Assembly (NCBI RefSeq): GCF_036248255.1
Contig: NZ_CP109178.1
Location: 8,933,001-8,997,000 of the forward strand
Length of the DNA stretch: 64,000 nt
Direction of reading: 5' to 3'
Source of the DNA: Streptomyces sp. NBC_01717
Lineage (GTDB): Bacteria > Actinomycetota > Actinomycetes > Streptomycetales > Streptomycetaceae
Each line of letters opens with the position of its first letter. Position 1 is the stretch's first letter. The notes under the pieces were generated by a model. It saw only the letters and a program-made list of their open reading frames with translations, ran no database searches and was not told where the DNA came from. The position numbers and the translations under genes are program-made. Below, in pieces: positions 8,496 to 20,082 of this stretch.

Positions 8496-8528
8496 GTACG
8501 CCCCGGAGCACCCAGCTCCGGGGCGTAC
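8496..8528. terminator. bidirectional hairpin terminator
   Basis: GTACGCCCCGGAGC (8496-8509), loop ACCCA, and its exact complement (8515-8528) make a perfect 14-bp stem between the convergent glycerophosphodiesterase and YihY genes. There is no T-tract on the plus side, as is common in Streptomyces terminators. Confidence 0.8.
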
Positions 8529-8558
8529 CCCGAAAAAAGACCGGCGCGGGTGACGCCG

Positions 8559-9458
8559 CTACGAGCGGCCCGGCGTCGGCCGCGCCAGTTCGACGTTGAA
8601 CTGGGCGCCGGCCAGCAGAGCCAGATTGGTGAACCAGACCCAGATCAGGAAGACGACGAGCCCGGCGAGCGAGCCGTACAGCCGGCTGTACGAGCCGATG
8701 TGCGTGGCGTACAGGGCGAACCCGGCCGAGGCGACCAGCCACAGGAACGCGGCGAGCACCCCGCCGGGAAGGCCCCGCCGCAGACCCCTGGCCGACGCCG
8801 GTCCGGTGCGGAACAGCACCATGATCAGACAGGCCACCAGGAACACCAGGACGGGCCACTTCAGCACGGCCCACAGCGTTTCACTGGCATGTGCCAGGCC
8901 CAGCCGGTGCCCCAGCCAGCGGGCCAGCGGTCCGGTCAGCACCAGGGCGAACGCGCTGGTCATGAGCAGCAGCAGAAGTCCCACGGCGGTGGCCACGATG
9001 ATGTGGGCCTTACGTAGCGCCGGCCGTTTGTCCCGCACCCCGTGCTGGGTGTGCAGCGCCCTGCGGAAGACGGCCAGGTAGCTGGAGGCGGACCACACGG
9101 CGCTGACGGTCCCCGTCGCGATGAGCAGCCACACGGCGCCGCGCTCGTGGGTCGCGGCCTCCAGCGGCTGGCGCAACGCGGCTCCGGACTCCGCCGGGGC
9201 GAACGCGGTGATGTCGGTGATCAGCGCGTCGGTGGCCCGGGGATTGGCCAGGCCGATCAGAGCGACGGTAACCAGCAGCGCCGGGAGCAGCGCGAGGATG
9301 GCGTAGTACGTCAGGGCGGCGGCCCAGTCCGAGAGGTCGTCCTTCCAGATCGACACAGGGGTACGGCACAGGGCGGACCGCCAGTGGGCGGCCCGCCCTG
9401 CAGGGCCGACCTGGCGGGGGACGCGTCCGGCGGCGGTTGCGGTGGTCTTGCTCGGCAC
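8559..9458 (-). CDS. YihY/virulence factor BrkB family membrane protein
   Basis: About 299 residues with six hydrophobic segments. Family hallmarks are visible: WKDDLSDWAAALTYYAILALLPALL at the first membrane segment, the SASSYLAVFRRALHTQHGV stretch in the middle, and the C-terminal GSYSRLYGSLAGLVVFLIWVW segment followed by LLAGAQFNVEL. The family is widespread, membrane embedded and of unresolved function. The GTG at 9458 follows GGAG by eight bases and is preferred over upstream starts, which would add a 60-residue low-complexity tail. It ends at a terminator shared with the glycerophosphodiesterase gene. Confidence 0.85.
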   Translation of the reverse strand: MPSKTTATAAGRVPRQVGPAGRAAHWRSALCRTPVSIWKDDLSDWAAALTYYAILALLPALLVTVALIGLANPRATDALITDITAFAPAESGAALRQPLEAATHERGAVWLLIATGTVSAVWSASSYLAVFRRALHTQHGVRDKRPALRKAHIIVATAVGLLLLLMTSAFALVLTGPLARWLGHRLGLAHASETLWAVLKWPVLVFLVACLIMVLFRTGPASARGLRRGLPGGVLAAFLWLVASAGFALYATHIGSYSRLYGSLAGLVVFLIWVWFTNLALLAGAQFNVELARPTPGRS

Positions 9459-9675
9459 GGCTGGTTCTCCGGGGGACGTGGTCAGGCGCGGCGCGGCCTG
9501 GCAGCGCCGGGGGAGGCAGCGGATCCCCCGGTGTATGGACATCCTTGCTACTACTTCCGCTTCTGCCACCGTCACCGGGTCGTACACCCGCCGCGTCCCG
9601 GAGCGTGGCGGCGGAGGTAGGTCGATGACCGCTGTCAGCACCACCGCCGCGGCGGTTGTCGGGGCTCGGGGCAGC

Positions 9676-10746
9676 TCACAAGCCGACGGTGCGCTGGTGT
9701 GGGATCGGCACCGGAGTCTCTCCCTGCTGCACCGCCACCGTCCGCATCGGGGCGGGAATCTTGATGCCTTCGGCCCGGTAGCGCTGGTGCAGGCGCTTGA
9801 TGAACTCGTGCTTGATCAGGTACTGGTCGCTGAACTCACCGGCCCGAAGGATCACCGTGAAGTTGATCCTGGAATCCCCGAAGGTGTGGAACCGGACGGC
9901 CGGTTCATGGTCGGGGACGCCGCCGGTGATGTCGGTCATGACGCTCGCGACGACTTCGGCGGTCACGCGCTCGACGTGCTCCAGGTCGCTGTCGTAGCCG
10001 ACTCCGACCTGGACCAGCACCGACATCTGCTGTTCCGGCCGGTTGAAGTTGGTCATATTGGTGCCGGCCAGTTGGGCGTTGGGGATGATCACCAGGTTGT
10101 TCGACAGCTGACGCACCACGGTATTACGCCAGTTGATGTCGACCACGTACCCTTCCTCGCCGCTGCTCAGCCGGATGTAGTCGCCGGGCTGCACCGTCTT
10201 CGAGGCGAGGATGTGCACGCCCGCGAACAGGTTGGCGAGAGTGTCCTGCAGCGCCAGAGCGACTGCGAGGCCGCCCACACCCAGTGCGGTGAGGAGCGGG
10301 GCGATGGAGACACCCAAGGTCTGCAGCACGACGAGAAAGCCCATCGCCAGCACCACGACGCGCGTGATGTTGACGAAGATGGTGGCCGACCCGGCCACCC
10401 CGGACCGGGACTGGGCGACGGACCGCACCAGACCGGTGATCACCCGGGCCGCGGTGAGTGTGGCTACCAGGATGAGCAGCACGGTCAGCGTCCGGTTGAC
10501 GTTGCGTCCGACCTGCGAGGTCAGCGGGAGCACCGCGGCGGCCGCCGCCGCGCCCGCAGCTATCGCCGCCCAGGGCACCAGGGTCCGCAGAGAGTCGACG
10601 ATGACGTCGTCCCCGCTCCACCGCGTCCTGCGCGCACGCTCTCCCAGCCACCGCAGGGCGGCGCGCAGCAGCAGTCCCGCCAGGACGCCGGCAGCCACCA
10701 TGACCCCGGCGACGATCAGGTCGTGGAGTGTGAGTGCCCGGTTCAC
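9676..10746 (-). CDS. mscS: MscS-family mechanosensitive ion channel
   Basis: A 356-residue membrane protein with an N-terminal segment LHDLIVAGVMVAAGVLAG, two or three further hydrophobic helices, and the pore-lining MscS helix at ALGVGGLAVALALQDTLANL. The beta domain follows at VQPGDYIRLSSGEEGYVVDINWRNTVV, with IIPNAQLAGTNMTNF as in MscS. It opens under membrane tension to release solutes during osmotic downshock. The GTG start has GGGAGG six bases upstream; the frame continues upstream without a better site. It is transcribed alone between YihY and the Clp ATPase gene. Confidence 0.9.
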   Translation of the reverse strand: MNRALTLHDLIVAGVMVAAGVLAGLLLRAALRWLGERARRTRWSGDDVIVDSLRTLVPWAAIAAGAAAAAAVLPLTSQVGRNVNRTLTVLLILVATLTAARVITGLVRSVAQSRSGVAGSATIFVNITRVVVLAMGFLVVLQTLGVSIAPLLTALGVGGLAVALALQDTLANLFAGVHILASKTVQPGDYIRLSSGEEGYVVDINWRNTVVRQLSNNLVIIPNAQLAGTNMTNFNRPEQQMSVLVQVGVGYDSDLEHVERVTAEVVASVMTDITGGVPDHEPAVRFHTFGDSRINFTVILRAGEFSDQYLIKHEFIKRLHQRYRAEGIKIPAPMRTVAVQQGETPVPIPHQRTVGL

Positions 10747-10994
10747 CGGTTGCCTCCCGTCGAGAGGCGGAGCGGTCCGGCGGCGGAATCCGTTGCCGGG
10801 CGCCGTATGTGATCTATTGTCACCTTGTGATACCTGCTTGATTCTCGGATCCGAAACGACCTTCCATCCTGCCGCATCCGGCGGGCAGGTCGGCACGCGG
10901 CCTCGGGTACCCCGTGTGATGACCCAAGGGGACACAAGGGCAGGTCGGGCGTGGCATCCAACAGTGGAAGCAGGCCGTTGCGCCGGACGGCTCC

Positions 10995-13451
<2,457 letters not shown>

Positions 13452-13763
13452 AGTGCTCACCCGATCCGGCGCGGGCTGCCGCGGGCGCCACACGACCGCG
13501 TGCCCCCTGCTGTCGTCGATTGCCCGTACACGCCCAGTCTTCGCCAGGAGGGGCCATCGTGCGACCGGAGGAGATCAGGCACGATGGCGAGCCCGCGTGA
13601 GCGACCGGCCACGGATCGCAAGTGCTGCCCAGCCGGCAACTACCGTACGGAGTCGTTGCATCGCGGACTCCTGACACGGGAGTGATGTCGTACCGAGTAC
13701 GAATTGGTTGCGGTCTCGACTTCCCACCGTGGTTCCATCGCCTCTGCGACAGCATGACGACGC

Positions 13764-15083
13764 ATGAGCAGAGACCGCTATGTCGACTTCATGCGCGCGT
13801 GGGCCATCGTCCTGGTGGTGATGGGGCACTGGCTGATCACCGCCTTGGTCCCAGGACCAGGTGGGCAGATCACCGCGCCGGAGCTGCTGGCGACCATTCC
13901 CTGGACCCAGTGGCTGACCTTGGGGTTCCAGATCATGCCGTTGTTCTTCCTGGCCGGGGGGCACGCAGCGGGCGGTTCCTGGTCGCGGGTCCGTGAGACG
14001 GGTGGTACGGCCGCCGGGTGGGTCGGACGGCGGGCTTTGCGGCTACTGCTTCCGGCGGCCGTGTACAGCGGGCTGGTGCTGCTCGCCGTCGGGATCTGCT
14101 CGGCCGTCGGCGTGGACCCGGACACCCTCGCGTTGGTGGGGTGGGCGATGGCGATGCAGTTCTGGTTCCTGCCGGTGTATCTGCTCCTCAGCGCCCTGAC
14201 TCCGTCGCTGCACGCGGCGCACCGGCGCTGGGGCCTGCTCGTTCCCGTGGCGATGGGCGCGGCCGCCCTGGCGGCCGACGCGTTGACGTTGGCGGTACGG
14301 GTGCCGTACGTCGGTCTACTCAACTATGTGCTGGTGTGGGGCGTGGCCTACCAGCTGGGCTTCTGCTGGCGCGACGGCCTGCTGACGGGGCGTCGACGGG
14401 TGCCGGTCGCGATGGCGGCGGGCGGGGGACTGGCCTTCGCGGCGCTGATCACGCTCGGGCCGTTCCCGGTCAGCCTGATCCTGGTGACCGGGCAGAACCC
14501 CAGCAACACCGATCCGCCGTCGGCGGCCATGCTGGCGTGGGCAGTGGCCCAGGTCGGCCTGTGTCTGCTTGCCGCGCCGGCGGTACGGCGGCTTCTGGAC
14601 CGCGAGCGTGTGTGGCGGGCGGTACGCCATGTGGGCGGCGCCAGCATGACGCTGTATCTGTGGCACATGCTGCCGGTTCTGGTCGTTGCCGCCGCGTTCT
14701 ACCTGACCGGGATCGCGCCCGAGCCCGCGTTCGGGTCCGCGGCATGGTGGGGGCTGCGGGTGCCTTGGCTGCTGGTTCTCGGCGTTGCCCTGGTCGGTGT
14801 TCTCCTGGCGCTGCGGCCGTTGGAGCGCCGGCAGGCGCTTCTGTACGAGCGAGTCCGGCCGGACATCGGCTTGCGCCGCTCTTGGCCGCTGTGGCTCGGC
14901 CTGGCGACAACCGTTGCCGCGCTGAGTTGGTTCGCCATGCGGGGCTTCGCATATGGCGGCCGCTTTCCTGTGCTGCCCGCGCTGAGCCTGGCGGTGGGCA
15001 CGACGCTGGTGATGGCCCGCCGACGGACGACGGTGCACCGAACCACCGATGAGTCCAAGAACACCTTGAGGAAGGCCGCCTGA
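13764..15083 (+). CDS. acyltransferase family 3 membrane protein
   Basis: A 439-residue multispanning protein with about ten hydrophobic helices. The N-terminus RDRYVDFMRAWAIVLVVMGHW carries the catalytic-type His of membrane acyltransferase 3 proteins (OafA/OpgC type), and WGRRALRLLLPA-like arginines follow the second helix. A helix near the middle has SMTLYLWHMLPVLVVA, another family mark. Members O-acylate sugars, peptidoglycan or small molecules at the membrane; the acceptor is unknown. The ribosome site is weak. It is monocistronic and ends at a strong hairpin. Confidence 0.8.
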   Translation: MSRDRYVDFMRAWAIVLVVMGHWLITALVPGPGGQITAPELLATIPWTQWLTLGFQIMPLFFLAGGHAAGGSWSRVRETGGTAAGWVGRRALRLLLPAAVYSGLVLLAVGICSAVGVDPDTLALVGWAMAMQFWFLPVYLLLSALTPSLHAAHRRWGLLVPVAMGAAALAADALTLAVRVPYVGLLNYVLVWGVAYQLGFCWRDGLLTGRRRVPVAMAAGGGLAFAALITLGPFPVSLILVTGQNPSNTDPPSAAMLAWAVAQVGLCLLAAPAVRRLLDRERVWRAVRHVGGASMTLYLWHMLPVLVVAAAFYLTGIAPEPAFGSAAWWGLRVPWLLVLGVALVGVLLALRPLERRQALLYERVRPDIGLRRSWPLWLGLATTVAALSWFAMRGFAYGGRFPVLPALSLAVGTTLVMARRRTTVHRTTDESKNTLRKAA

Positions 15084-15125
15084 CGCCATGTCGGGTCGGC
15101 ATCCGGGTCCGTTGTGATGCCGGCC

Positions 15126-15159
15126 GGGCAACTACTCATGCAGGTCTGAGTAGTTGCCC
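15126..15159. terminator. hairpin terminator after the acyltransferase gene
   Basis: GGGCAACTACTCA (15126-15138), an eight-base loop and the exact complement (15147-15159) form a perfect 13-bp stem 43 bases after the stop codon. Confidence 0.75.
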
Positions 15160-15293
15160 TCAGGTGCGGGGTGGTCGTGGTCTTCTACCGTCCGATTCAT
15201 GTGCTCGGTTCGGGGTCTCACCAGTGATTTCGCCGTTGTGTTGCCGGGTGCCTGCTGTCCGAGCGCCCGCTGGGTCGAGGGAGGGAGCAGCGG

Positions 15294-15863
15294 ATGCTGA
15301 GGAAGTGCTCCGTTCCTTCGGTTCTGTGGCTCACCGGCGCTCTGCTGGCCGTGGGCCTGTCCGTGGTCGGTCACCGAGTGTGGGAGGGAGAGCCGTATCC
15401 GGGGGTTGTGCCTGACCAGGTTGCGGTACGGCTCAAGGGGGAGGCTCAGCGGGTGTACGAGGAAGTGGCGCTGCCTGGGCGGCCTGGCGTGAATTCCAGT
15501 GGTGTGGAAACGGGCACGTGTTACTACCGGGGGCTGCGGTCCATCGCCCACATCGACGAAGGCCGCAGCGACGTGCGCAGCTTTGTTCTCGAGTGGCGGG
15601 TGACAGACGTCCCGCGAAGCACCGCCCGTGCCGGCCAGGAGCGCGTACGCCGACGGCTGGAGCACGAGGGCTGGAGGCTCACCGGCGAGAACGTCTCCGA
15701 CATGGGGTTCCGCTTCGAGCACCCGGACACCGACGACATGGTCGCCGTGGACTGGTACGAGCCCACCGGGACGCTCGCCGTCAGTGCCTACGCCCCGTGC
15801 GGGAAGCTCCCGGCCGGCTTCGACGAGTACGCATGGCCGGAGTCCGAATGGAGCGCCGGGTGA
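15294..15863 (+). CDS. membrane-anchored or secreted protein of unknown function
   Basis: A 189-residue protein with an N-terminal hydrophobic segment (about residues 9-25, VLWLTGALLAVGLSVVG) after a basic start, consistent with a signal peptide or single anchor; the remainder is hydrophilic and presumably extracytoplasmic. Two cysteines (in CYYRGL and APCGKL) could form a disulphide outside the cell. GGAGGGAGC precedes the ATG at good distance, and codon usage looks coding. No family is recognised. It stands alone and its 3' side meets a MITE-like element. Confidence 0.65.
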   Translation: MLRKCSVPSVLWLTGALLAVGLSVVGHRVWEGEPYPGVVPDQVAVRLKGEAQRVYEEVALPGRPGVNSSGVETGTCYYRGLRSIAHIDEGRSDVRSFVLEWRVTDVPRSTARAGQERVRRRLEHEGWRLTGENVSDMGFRFEHPDTDDMVAVDWYEPTGTLAVSAYAPCGKLPAGFDEYAWPESEWSAG

Positions 15864-15908
15864 CCGCCGCGCGGAGACGGACCGGCACGTCCCCCTCAGA
15901 TGACAGCT

Positions 15909-16109
15909 AGGGCCTCTCGTTTGGATCATGCTGGGCTCGCGGGGGTCTGGCACGCACATCTGCGGCGTTGTCGTCAGTTTTCCCCGAGCTCTCGGCTTCG
16001 CTCGAGCAGGGGACGCCCCATTCGCTCCGCGTGGGGTCCCTCCTCCGCCTTGCAGCTGCACGCTCCGGACCCCGCTCCCTGATCCAGCCTGATCCAAACG
16101 AAAGACCTT
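15909..16109. mobile_element. MITE-like element, about 201 bp
   Basis: The two ends are imperfect inverted repeats: the left begins AGGGCCTCTCGTTTGGATCA and the right, reverse-complemented, begins AAGGTCTTTCGTTTGGATCA, with GCTGG shared a base further in. The interior has no coding frame but can fold into GC hairpins, for example CCCCGAG/CTCGAGCAGGGG-like arms near 15980-16015 and GGACGCCCCA/TGGGGTCC near 16011-16040. This is the structure of a non-autonomous element mobilised by a transposase acting in trans. No clear target duplication flanks it. It fills almost all of the gap between the flanking genes. Confidence 0.6.
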
Positions 16110-16169
16110 GGTGGAGCGGCGTCGGCCGCGGTCCGGTGGTACCGGGCCGCGGCCGGAACGGCAGCGGGG

Positions 16170-18230
16170 TCAGCGGGCGGAGAAGGCCGGGTCGCTGGTG
16201 CTCGCGTGGCCGCTCTCCACGTGGGCGGCAAGGCGGCGCACGAAGGTGCCGTCGTGGTCGGCGGTCACGGTCAGGTCGTACCAGCCATGGGTACGCTCGG
16301 TCCTGGCCGAGTGCACCACGTGGGCGCCGGGGCGCAGCCGGTAGGTGGCCGGCTTGTGCTTGCCGTACTCGTCCTTGATCGTGAGCGTGACGGTGCTGCG
16401 GCCGTCGTTGGTCAGGACGAGGCGCACGGCTCCGTCCTTGCTGTCGTGTCGGGCGCCGACCTCGGGGCCTGCGGCGGTGACCTTGCCGGCGAACTGGCGC
16501 AGGAAGCCGTTGGGACCGTGGACGGTGAAGTCGTAGGCGCCGTGCGAGTTCGCGGAGACGTTCCAGACGCCGGACAGCGAGTGCCCCGAACCGACGGTGT
16601 ACGTCCACGGGCCGGAGGCGTCCGTCGCGGAGGTGACCAGGAAGCCGGCGCCGGCCTTGCCGTGGGAGGCGAAGTCGATCCGCAGCGAGCCCGCGGCGCC
16701 GACCTTGCCATCGACCGCGAGGTCGTACGGGATGGGTCGGGCGGGGCGCAGACCGTGCTCCTGGCGGGGCAGCGCGCCCTTGGCCGGCGGCGTCGGCACG
16801 TAGTCGGGGTGCCGGTCACCGTCCGGCGGCAGGTAGCCGGTGGTGTCGGGCAGGTGCGGCGTGTGGCTGTCCTTGTGCCGGAAGTCGAACGCCGTGGTCA
16901 GGTCACCGCAGACGGCACGGCGCCAGGGGGAGATGTTGGGCTCCGTCACGCCGAAGCGGCGCTCCATGAACTGGATGATCGACGTGTGGTCGAAGGTCTG
17001 GGAGCAGACGTAGCCGCCCTTGCTCCACGGCGACACCACGAACATCGGGACGCGCTGACCTAGGCCGTACGCCCCCGCCGGGCGGCCGCTGTCGCCCGCG
17101 TACAGGTCGCCGCTGACGTCGACGGTGGACTTGCCCTGCGCGGCCGAGCCGGCCGGGAAGGGCGGCACGACGTGGTCGAAGAAGCCGTCGTTCTCGTCGT
17201 AGGTGATGAACAGCGCTGTCTTGCTCCACACATCGGGGTTGGAGGTGAGCGCGTCCAGAACCTGCGAGATGTACCAGGCACCGTAGTTGGCGGGCCAGTT
17301 CGGGTGCTCGGTGAAGGCCTCGGGCGCGACGATCCACGAGACCTCGGGCAGCTTGCCGGCCTTCACGTCGGCACGGAGGATGTCGAAGAAGCCCTCGCCC
17401 TTGCGTGCGTCGGTGCCGGTGCGGGCCTTGTCGTACAGCGGGTCGCCGGGCTTGGCGTTGCGGTACTGGTCGAAGTACAGCAGCGAGTTGTCGCCGTAGT
17501 TGCCTCGGTAGGCGTCCCCGATCCAGCCCCAGCCGCCGTCCGCGTCGAGGCCGTCGCCGATGTCCTGGTAGATCTTCCAGGAGACGTCGGCGTTCTCCAG
17601 CCGCTCCGGGTACGTGGTCCAGGCGTAGCCCGCCTCGTCGTTGCCGAGGACCGGGCCGCCGCCCTTGCCGTCGTTGCCGGTGTAACCCGTCCACATGTAG
17701 TAGCGGTTCGGGTCGGTGGAGCCCATGAACGAGCAGTGGTAGGCGTCGCAGACCGTGAAGGCGTCGGCGAGCGCGTAGTGGAACGGTATGTCCTCACGGG
17801 TCAGGTGCGCCATCGTCGTGGCGGACTTGGCCGGGATCCACTTGTCGTACTTGCCCTTGTTGAAGGCGGCCTGGGTGTCGTTCCAGCCGTGCGGCAGGTC
17901 CTCCAGGAAGGCCAGGCCGAGGTCCTTGGCGTCCGGGTGGAAGGGCAGGATCTCCTTGGTGCCGTCCGACTGGTGCCAGACCGGCTTGCCGCTCGGCAGC
18001 GTCACCGGGCGCGGGTCCCCGAAGCCCCGAACGCCGCGCAGCGCGCCGAGGTAGTGGTCGAAGGAACGGTTCTCCTGCATCAGGACGACAATGTGCTCGA
18101 CGTCCTTGATGGAGCCCGTCCTGCGGTGCGCGGGGATCTCCGCCGCGCGAGCGATGCTGGTGGACAGAGCGGACAGAGCAGCGGTGCCGCCCGCAAGTTG
18201 CATGAACCGTCTGCGGTCGATGGCATTCAT
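16170..18230 (-). CDS. plcN: Tat-exported phospholipase C, phosphocholine-specific type
   Basis: About 686 residues. It begins with a twin-arginine signal, DRRRFMQLAGGTAALSAL, cleaved near ARAAE. The phosphoesterase domain follows, with VEHIVVLMQENRSFDHYLG (metal/active-site Glu-Asn), HDWN-like HGWNDTQ, FTVCDAYHCSFMGSTDPNR and TYDENDGFFDHVVPP. Two C-terminal beta domains (about 480-680) match the phospholipase C C-terminal repeats. The enzyme releases phosphorylated head groups from phospholipids outside the cell. The start at the ATG of MNAIDRRR is preferred, with GGGAG 11 bases upstream. An operator identical to that of the ABC importer operon lies about 60 bases upstream, so both are probably under the nearby GntR regulator. 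Confidence 0.88.
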   Translation of the reverse strand: MNAIDRRRFMQLAGGTAALSALSTSIARAAEIPAHRRTGSIKDVEHIVVLMQENRSFDHYLGALRGVRGFGDPRPVTLPSGKPVWHQSDGTKEILPFHPDAKDLGLAFLEDLPHGWNDTQAAFNKGKYDKWIPAKSATTMAHLTREDIPFHYALADAFTVCDAYHCSFMGSTDPNRYYMWTGYTGNDGKGGGPVLGNDEAGYAWTTYPERLENADVSWKIYQDIGDGLDADGGWGWIGDAYRGNYGDNSLLYFDQYRNAKPGDPLYDKARTGTDARKGEGFFDILRADVKAGKLPEVSWIVAPEAFTEHPNWPANYGAWYISQVLDALTSNPDVWSKTALFITYDENDGFFDHVVPPFPAGSAAQGKSTVDVSGDLYAGDSGRPAGAYGLGQRVPMFVVSPWSKGGYVCSQTFDHTSIIQFMERRFGVTEPNISPWRRAVCGDLTTAFDFRHKDSHTPHLPDTTGYLPPDGDRHPDYVPTPPAKGALPRQEHGLRPARPIPYDLAVDGKVGAAGSLRIDFASHGKAGAGFLVTSATDASGPWTYTVGSGHSLSGVWNVSANSHGAYDFTVHGPNGFLRQFAGKVTAAGPEVGARHDSKDGAVRLVLTNDGRSTVTLTIKDEYGKHKPATYRLRPGAHVVHSARTERTHGWYDLTVTADHDGTFVRRLAAHVESGHASTSDPAFSAR

Positions 18231-18291
18231 GAAGAGCATGTCTCCCGGAAAATCCGTAGGCCGTAAAGAGTGCAGCGGCCAGCATTTCCCA

Positions 18292-18307
18292 ACTTGTTCA
18301 AACAAGT
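18292..18307. promoter_or_regulatory. GntR-type operator upstream of phospholipase C
   Basis: ACTTGTT-CA-AACAAGT is a perfect 7-bp inverted repeat. Together with the two bases before it (CAACTTGTTCAAACAAGT, 18 bases) it is identical to the site at 20010-20027 before the importer operon. It is about 60 bases upstream of the phospholipase start, near the expected promoter. Confidence 0.75.
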
Positions 18308-19022
18308 GGCGGCGTAGAAGCGAACCATTCGGGAAACCTGTCCCAACCCGGCGCGTGACCGGGGGCAGGGCTGACCGGGTCGAAGCGTGCCGAATGCCGG
18401 GAACACCCCACCAGGGCAAGGCTGTTGTCCTGGGCCGCAGTGTGCGGCGTAAAACGCCGGCGGCCCTGGCTCCGGTCACCGTCCCGTCGCGCATGACCCC
18501 CGCCCGCTGGGTGGAGCGCAGCGTGTGAGCTCTGCTCGTCGGCGAATCAGGCCCGGGTGAACGTCATCCGCACCTCGCTGCACGCTGCGGACCTCGGACG
18601 CAGGCGAAGGCCGGCAGCAGGGATCGCCGCGTTCCTGGGCAGCATTCAGGAGGCCTTGGGTGAGCTGGAGTTCTCGTGCAGATTCGCTGCGTGGAGCCAT
18701 CTGCCATGCGGAACCGGGCCTCAGTTGCCGGCAGAGGACGTCGACCTGTCTCCCTCCGCAGGCGCCGCCACGGACGGCAGCGGAGGGCACTTGAGCGGAT
18801 GTTCTCAATCGGCAGGCGCGGTCGGGACCGACGAGACGGGACAGGTCACCTGCACCACGTCGATCCTCTCGGGGCGAGCCGGTCCATGTGCCGGCGGATG
18901 GGTCGGGTGCCTGCGCCTACCGGTGGCTTCTACGGGGCGAATCGGCGCGCGAGTGCGGTAGCGCGTGCGCGTGCCGGGCGTCGCAGGGCGGGCGGGACGT
19001 CACGGTCATGCCTGGGCCCGGG
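18308..19022. other. intergenic region between phospholipase and GntR genes
   Basis: About 700 bases with no frame that looks like a real gene on either strand. GC-rich shadows only; no IS ends or RNA structures recognised. Confidence 0.4.
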
Positions 19023-19037
19023 TCATGCCTGGGCCCG
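19004..19037. repeat. 17-bp tandem duplication at the 3' end of the GntR gene
   Basis: GGTCATGCCTGGGCCCG occurs twice back to back (19004-19020, 19021-19037). The regulator's stop codon lies in the second copy; the duplication therefore sits exactly at its C-terminus. Confidence 0.8.
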
Positions 19038-19847
19038 GAGGCCGAGAACCGGTGCGACCCCGGCCCGGCGGCCCCCGGCTGTCTTCGCGGGACTCGCCGG
19101 CGTCGCGCCCGGGCCGGTGCGACGGGCCAGTGCGTTGTTGCCTATCGAGTTGTGGACGCTGAAGCTCACCGCGTCGGAGCAGTACCGGTCGTCGGACCAC
19201 TCGACGGGGCGGCCCTCGCGGGTGGTCGTGACCCGGCGCACCCGCAGCAGCGGACTCGTCCGGCGCACGCCCAGCAGTTCGGCGTCCTGCGCTCCGGCCG
19301 CCACCGCGTCGATCAGATGCTCACCGTACGCGAAGACCAACCCCGAGTCCTCGAACAGCCGTTGCGTCACCGATGGACAGTCCGCCTCGATGCGCTCCAC
19401 GGCCGGGGCGATCCAGTCCGCGTACACCGTCCGTTCCAGCAGCACCGGTTCGCCGTCCAGGCCGCGCAGCCGCAGGACGTGGAGCACCGGCACGCCGACC
19501 GGCATCTGGAGGCGTACCGCGTCCTGGGCGGTCGTGGGGCGGTACTGCGAGGACACCACCCGGCCCGTCGCCGTGCGGCCCATCGCGCGCGCCCACTGGG
19601 CGAAGCTGCGCAGCTCGGCGAAGCTCTGATTGCGGCGGCTGGCGAGCACCACGCGCCGCGCGCCCTGCCGGGACCCGATCAGACCCTCCGACGTCAGGGC
19701 GGCGACTGCCTGGCGGACGGTGCCGCGCGAGACGCCGTAGCGTGCAGCGAGTTCTGTCTCCGGGAGCAGCCGGCTGCCCACCGCGTACTCCTCGCGATCG
19801 ATCGCCTGGCGCAACTCCTCGGCGATCTCCTCGTGTCGGGCTGTCAT
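19023..19847 (-). CDS. GntR-family regulator, HutC/UTRA type
   Basis: A 274-residue protein with an N-terminal winged helix-turn-helix (LPETELAARYGVSRGTVRQA, about 28-60, then EGLIGSRQG wing) and a UTRA ligand domain (about 80-240) containing VPVLHVLRLRGLDGEPVLLERTVY. UTRA regulators bind small effectors such as phosphonates, sugars or histidine intermediates. The last 30 residues are low complexity and may be a recent extension. AGAGGGGACC precedes the ATG. It diverges from the ABC importer operon; a palindrome between them and the same palindrome before the phospholipase gene are its likely operators. A role like PhnF/PhnR (phosphorus compounds) is suggested by context only. Confidence 0.88.
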   Translation of the reverse strand: MTARHEEIAEELRQAIDREEYAVGSRLLPETELAARYGVSRGTVRQAVAALTSEGLIGSRQGARRVVLASRRNQSFAELRSFAQWARAMGRTATGRVVSSQYRPTTAQDAVRLQMPVGVPVLHVLRLRGLDGEPVLLERTVYADWIAPAVERIEADCPSVTQRLFEDSGLVFAYGEHLIDAVAAGAQDAELLGVRRTSPLLRVRRVTTTREGRPVEWSDDRYCSDAVSFSVHNSIGNNALARRTGPGATPASPAKTAGGRRAGVAPVLGLRAQA

Positions 19848-20011
19848 GGTCCCCTCTCGTGCTGTGCGCAGTGTGCAGGTGAACCAGCGTAGACGAGAAC
19901 AGGAAGGGGGTCGTTCTCCTGGAGGGCATCCGGCAAGTGTCCAGGAGAGTGGCGGTCACAGTTGCCCCTCTGTTAACCGTGGCGTCATGGAGGGCGTGCC
20001 TACTGAGGTCA

Positions 20012-20027
20012 ACTTGTTCAAACAAGT
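20012..20027. promoter_or_regulatory. GntR-type operator upstream of the importer operon
   Basis: ACTTGTT-CA-AACAAGT, identical to the site at 18292-18307. It lies in the divergent region, about 56 bases before the GTG of the substrate-binding protein and about 165 before the regulator start, so it could control both. Confidence 0.8.
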
Positions 20028-20082
20028 TCTCTGTCGAGCCCCGGCGGGCATCTCCGCCCGGGGCGCCACACCAGGAGAGATC

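Noticed and set aside
19846..20082. N-terminal extension of the substrate-binding protein frame across the operator
   Set aside because: The GTG at 20083 has AGGAGA at good distance and begins a proper lipoprotein signal; the extension covers the regulatory region and shows no coding character.
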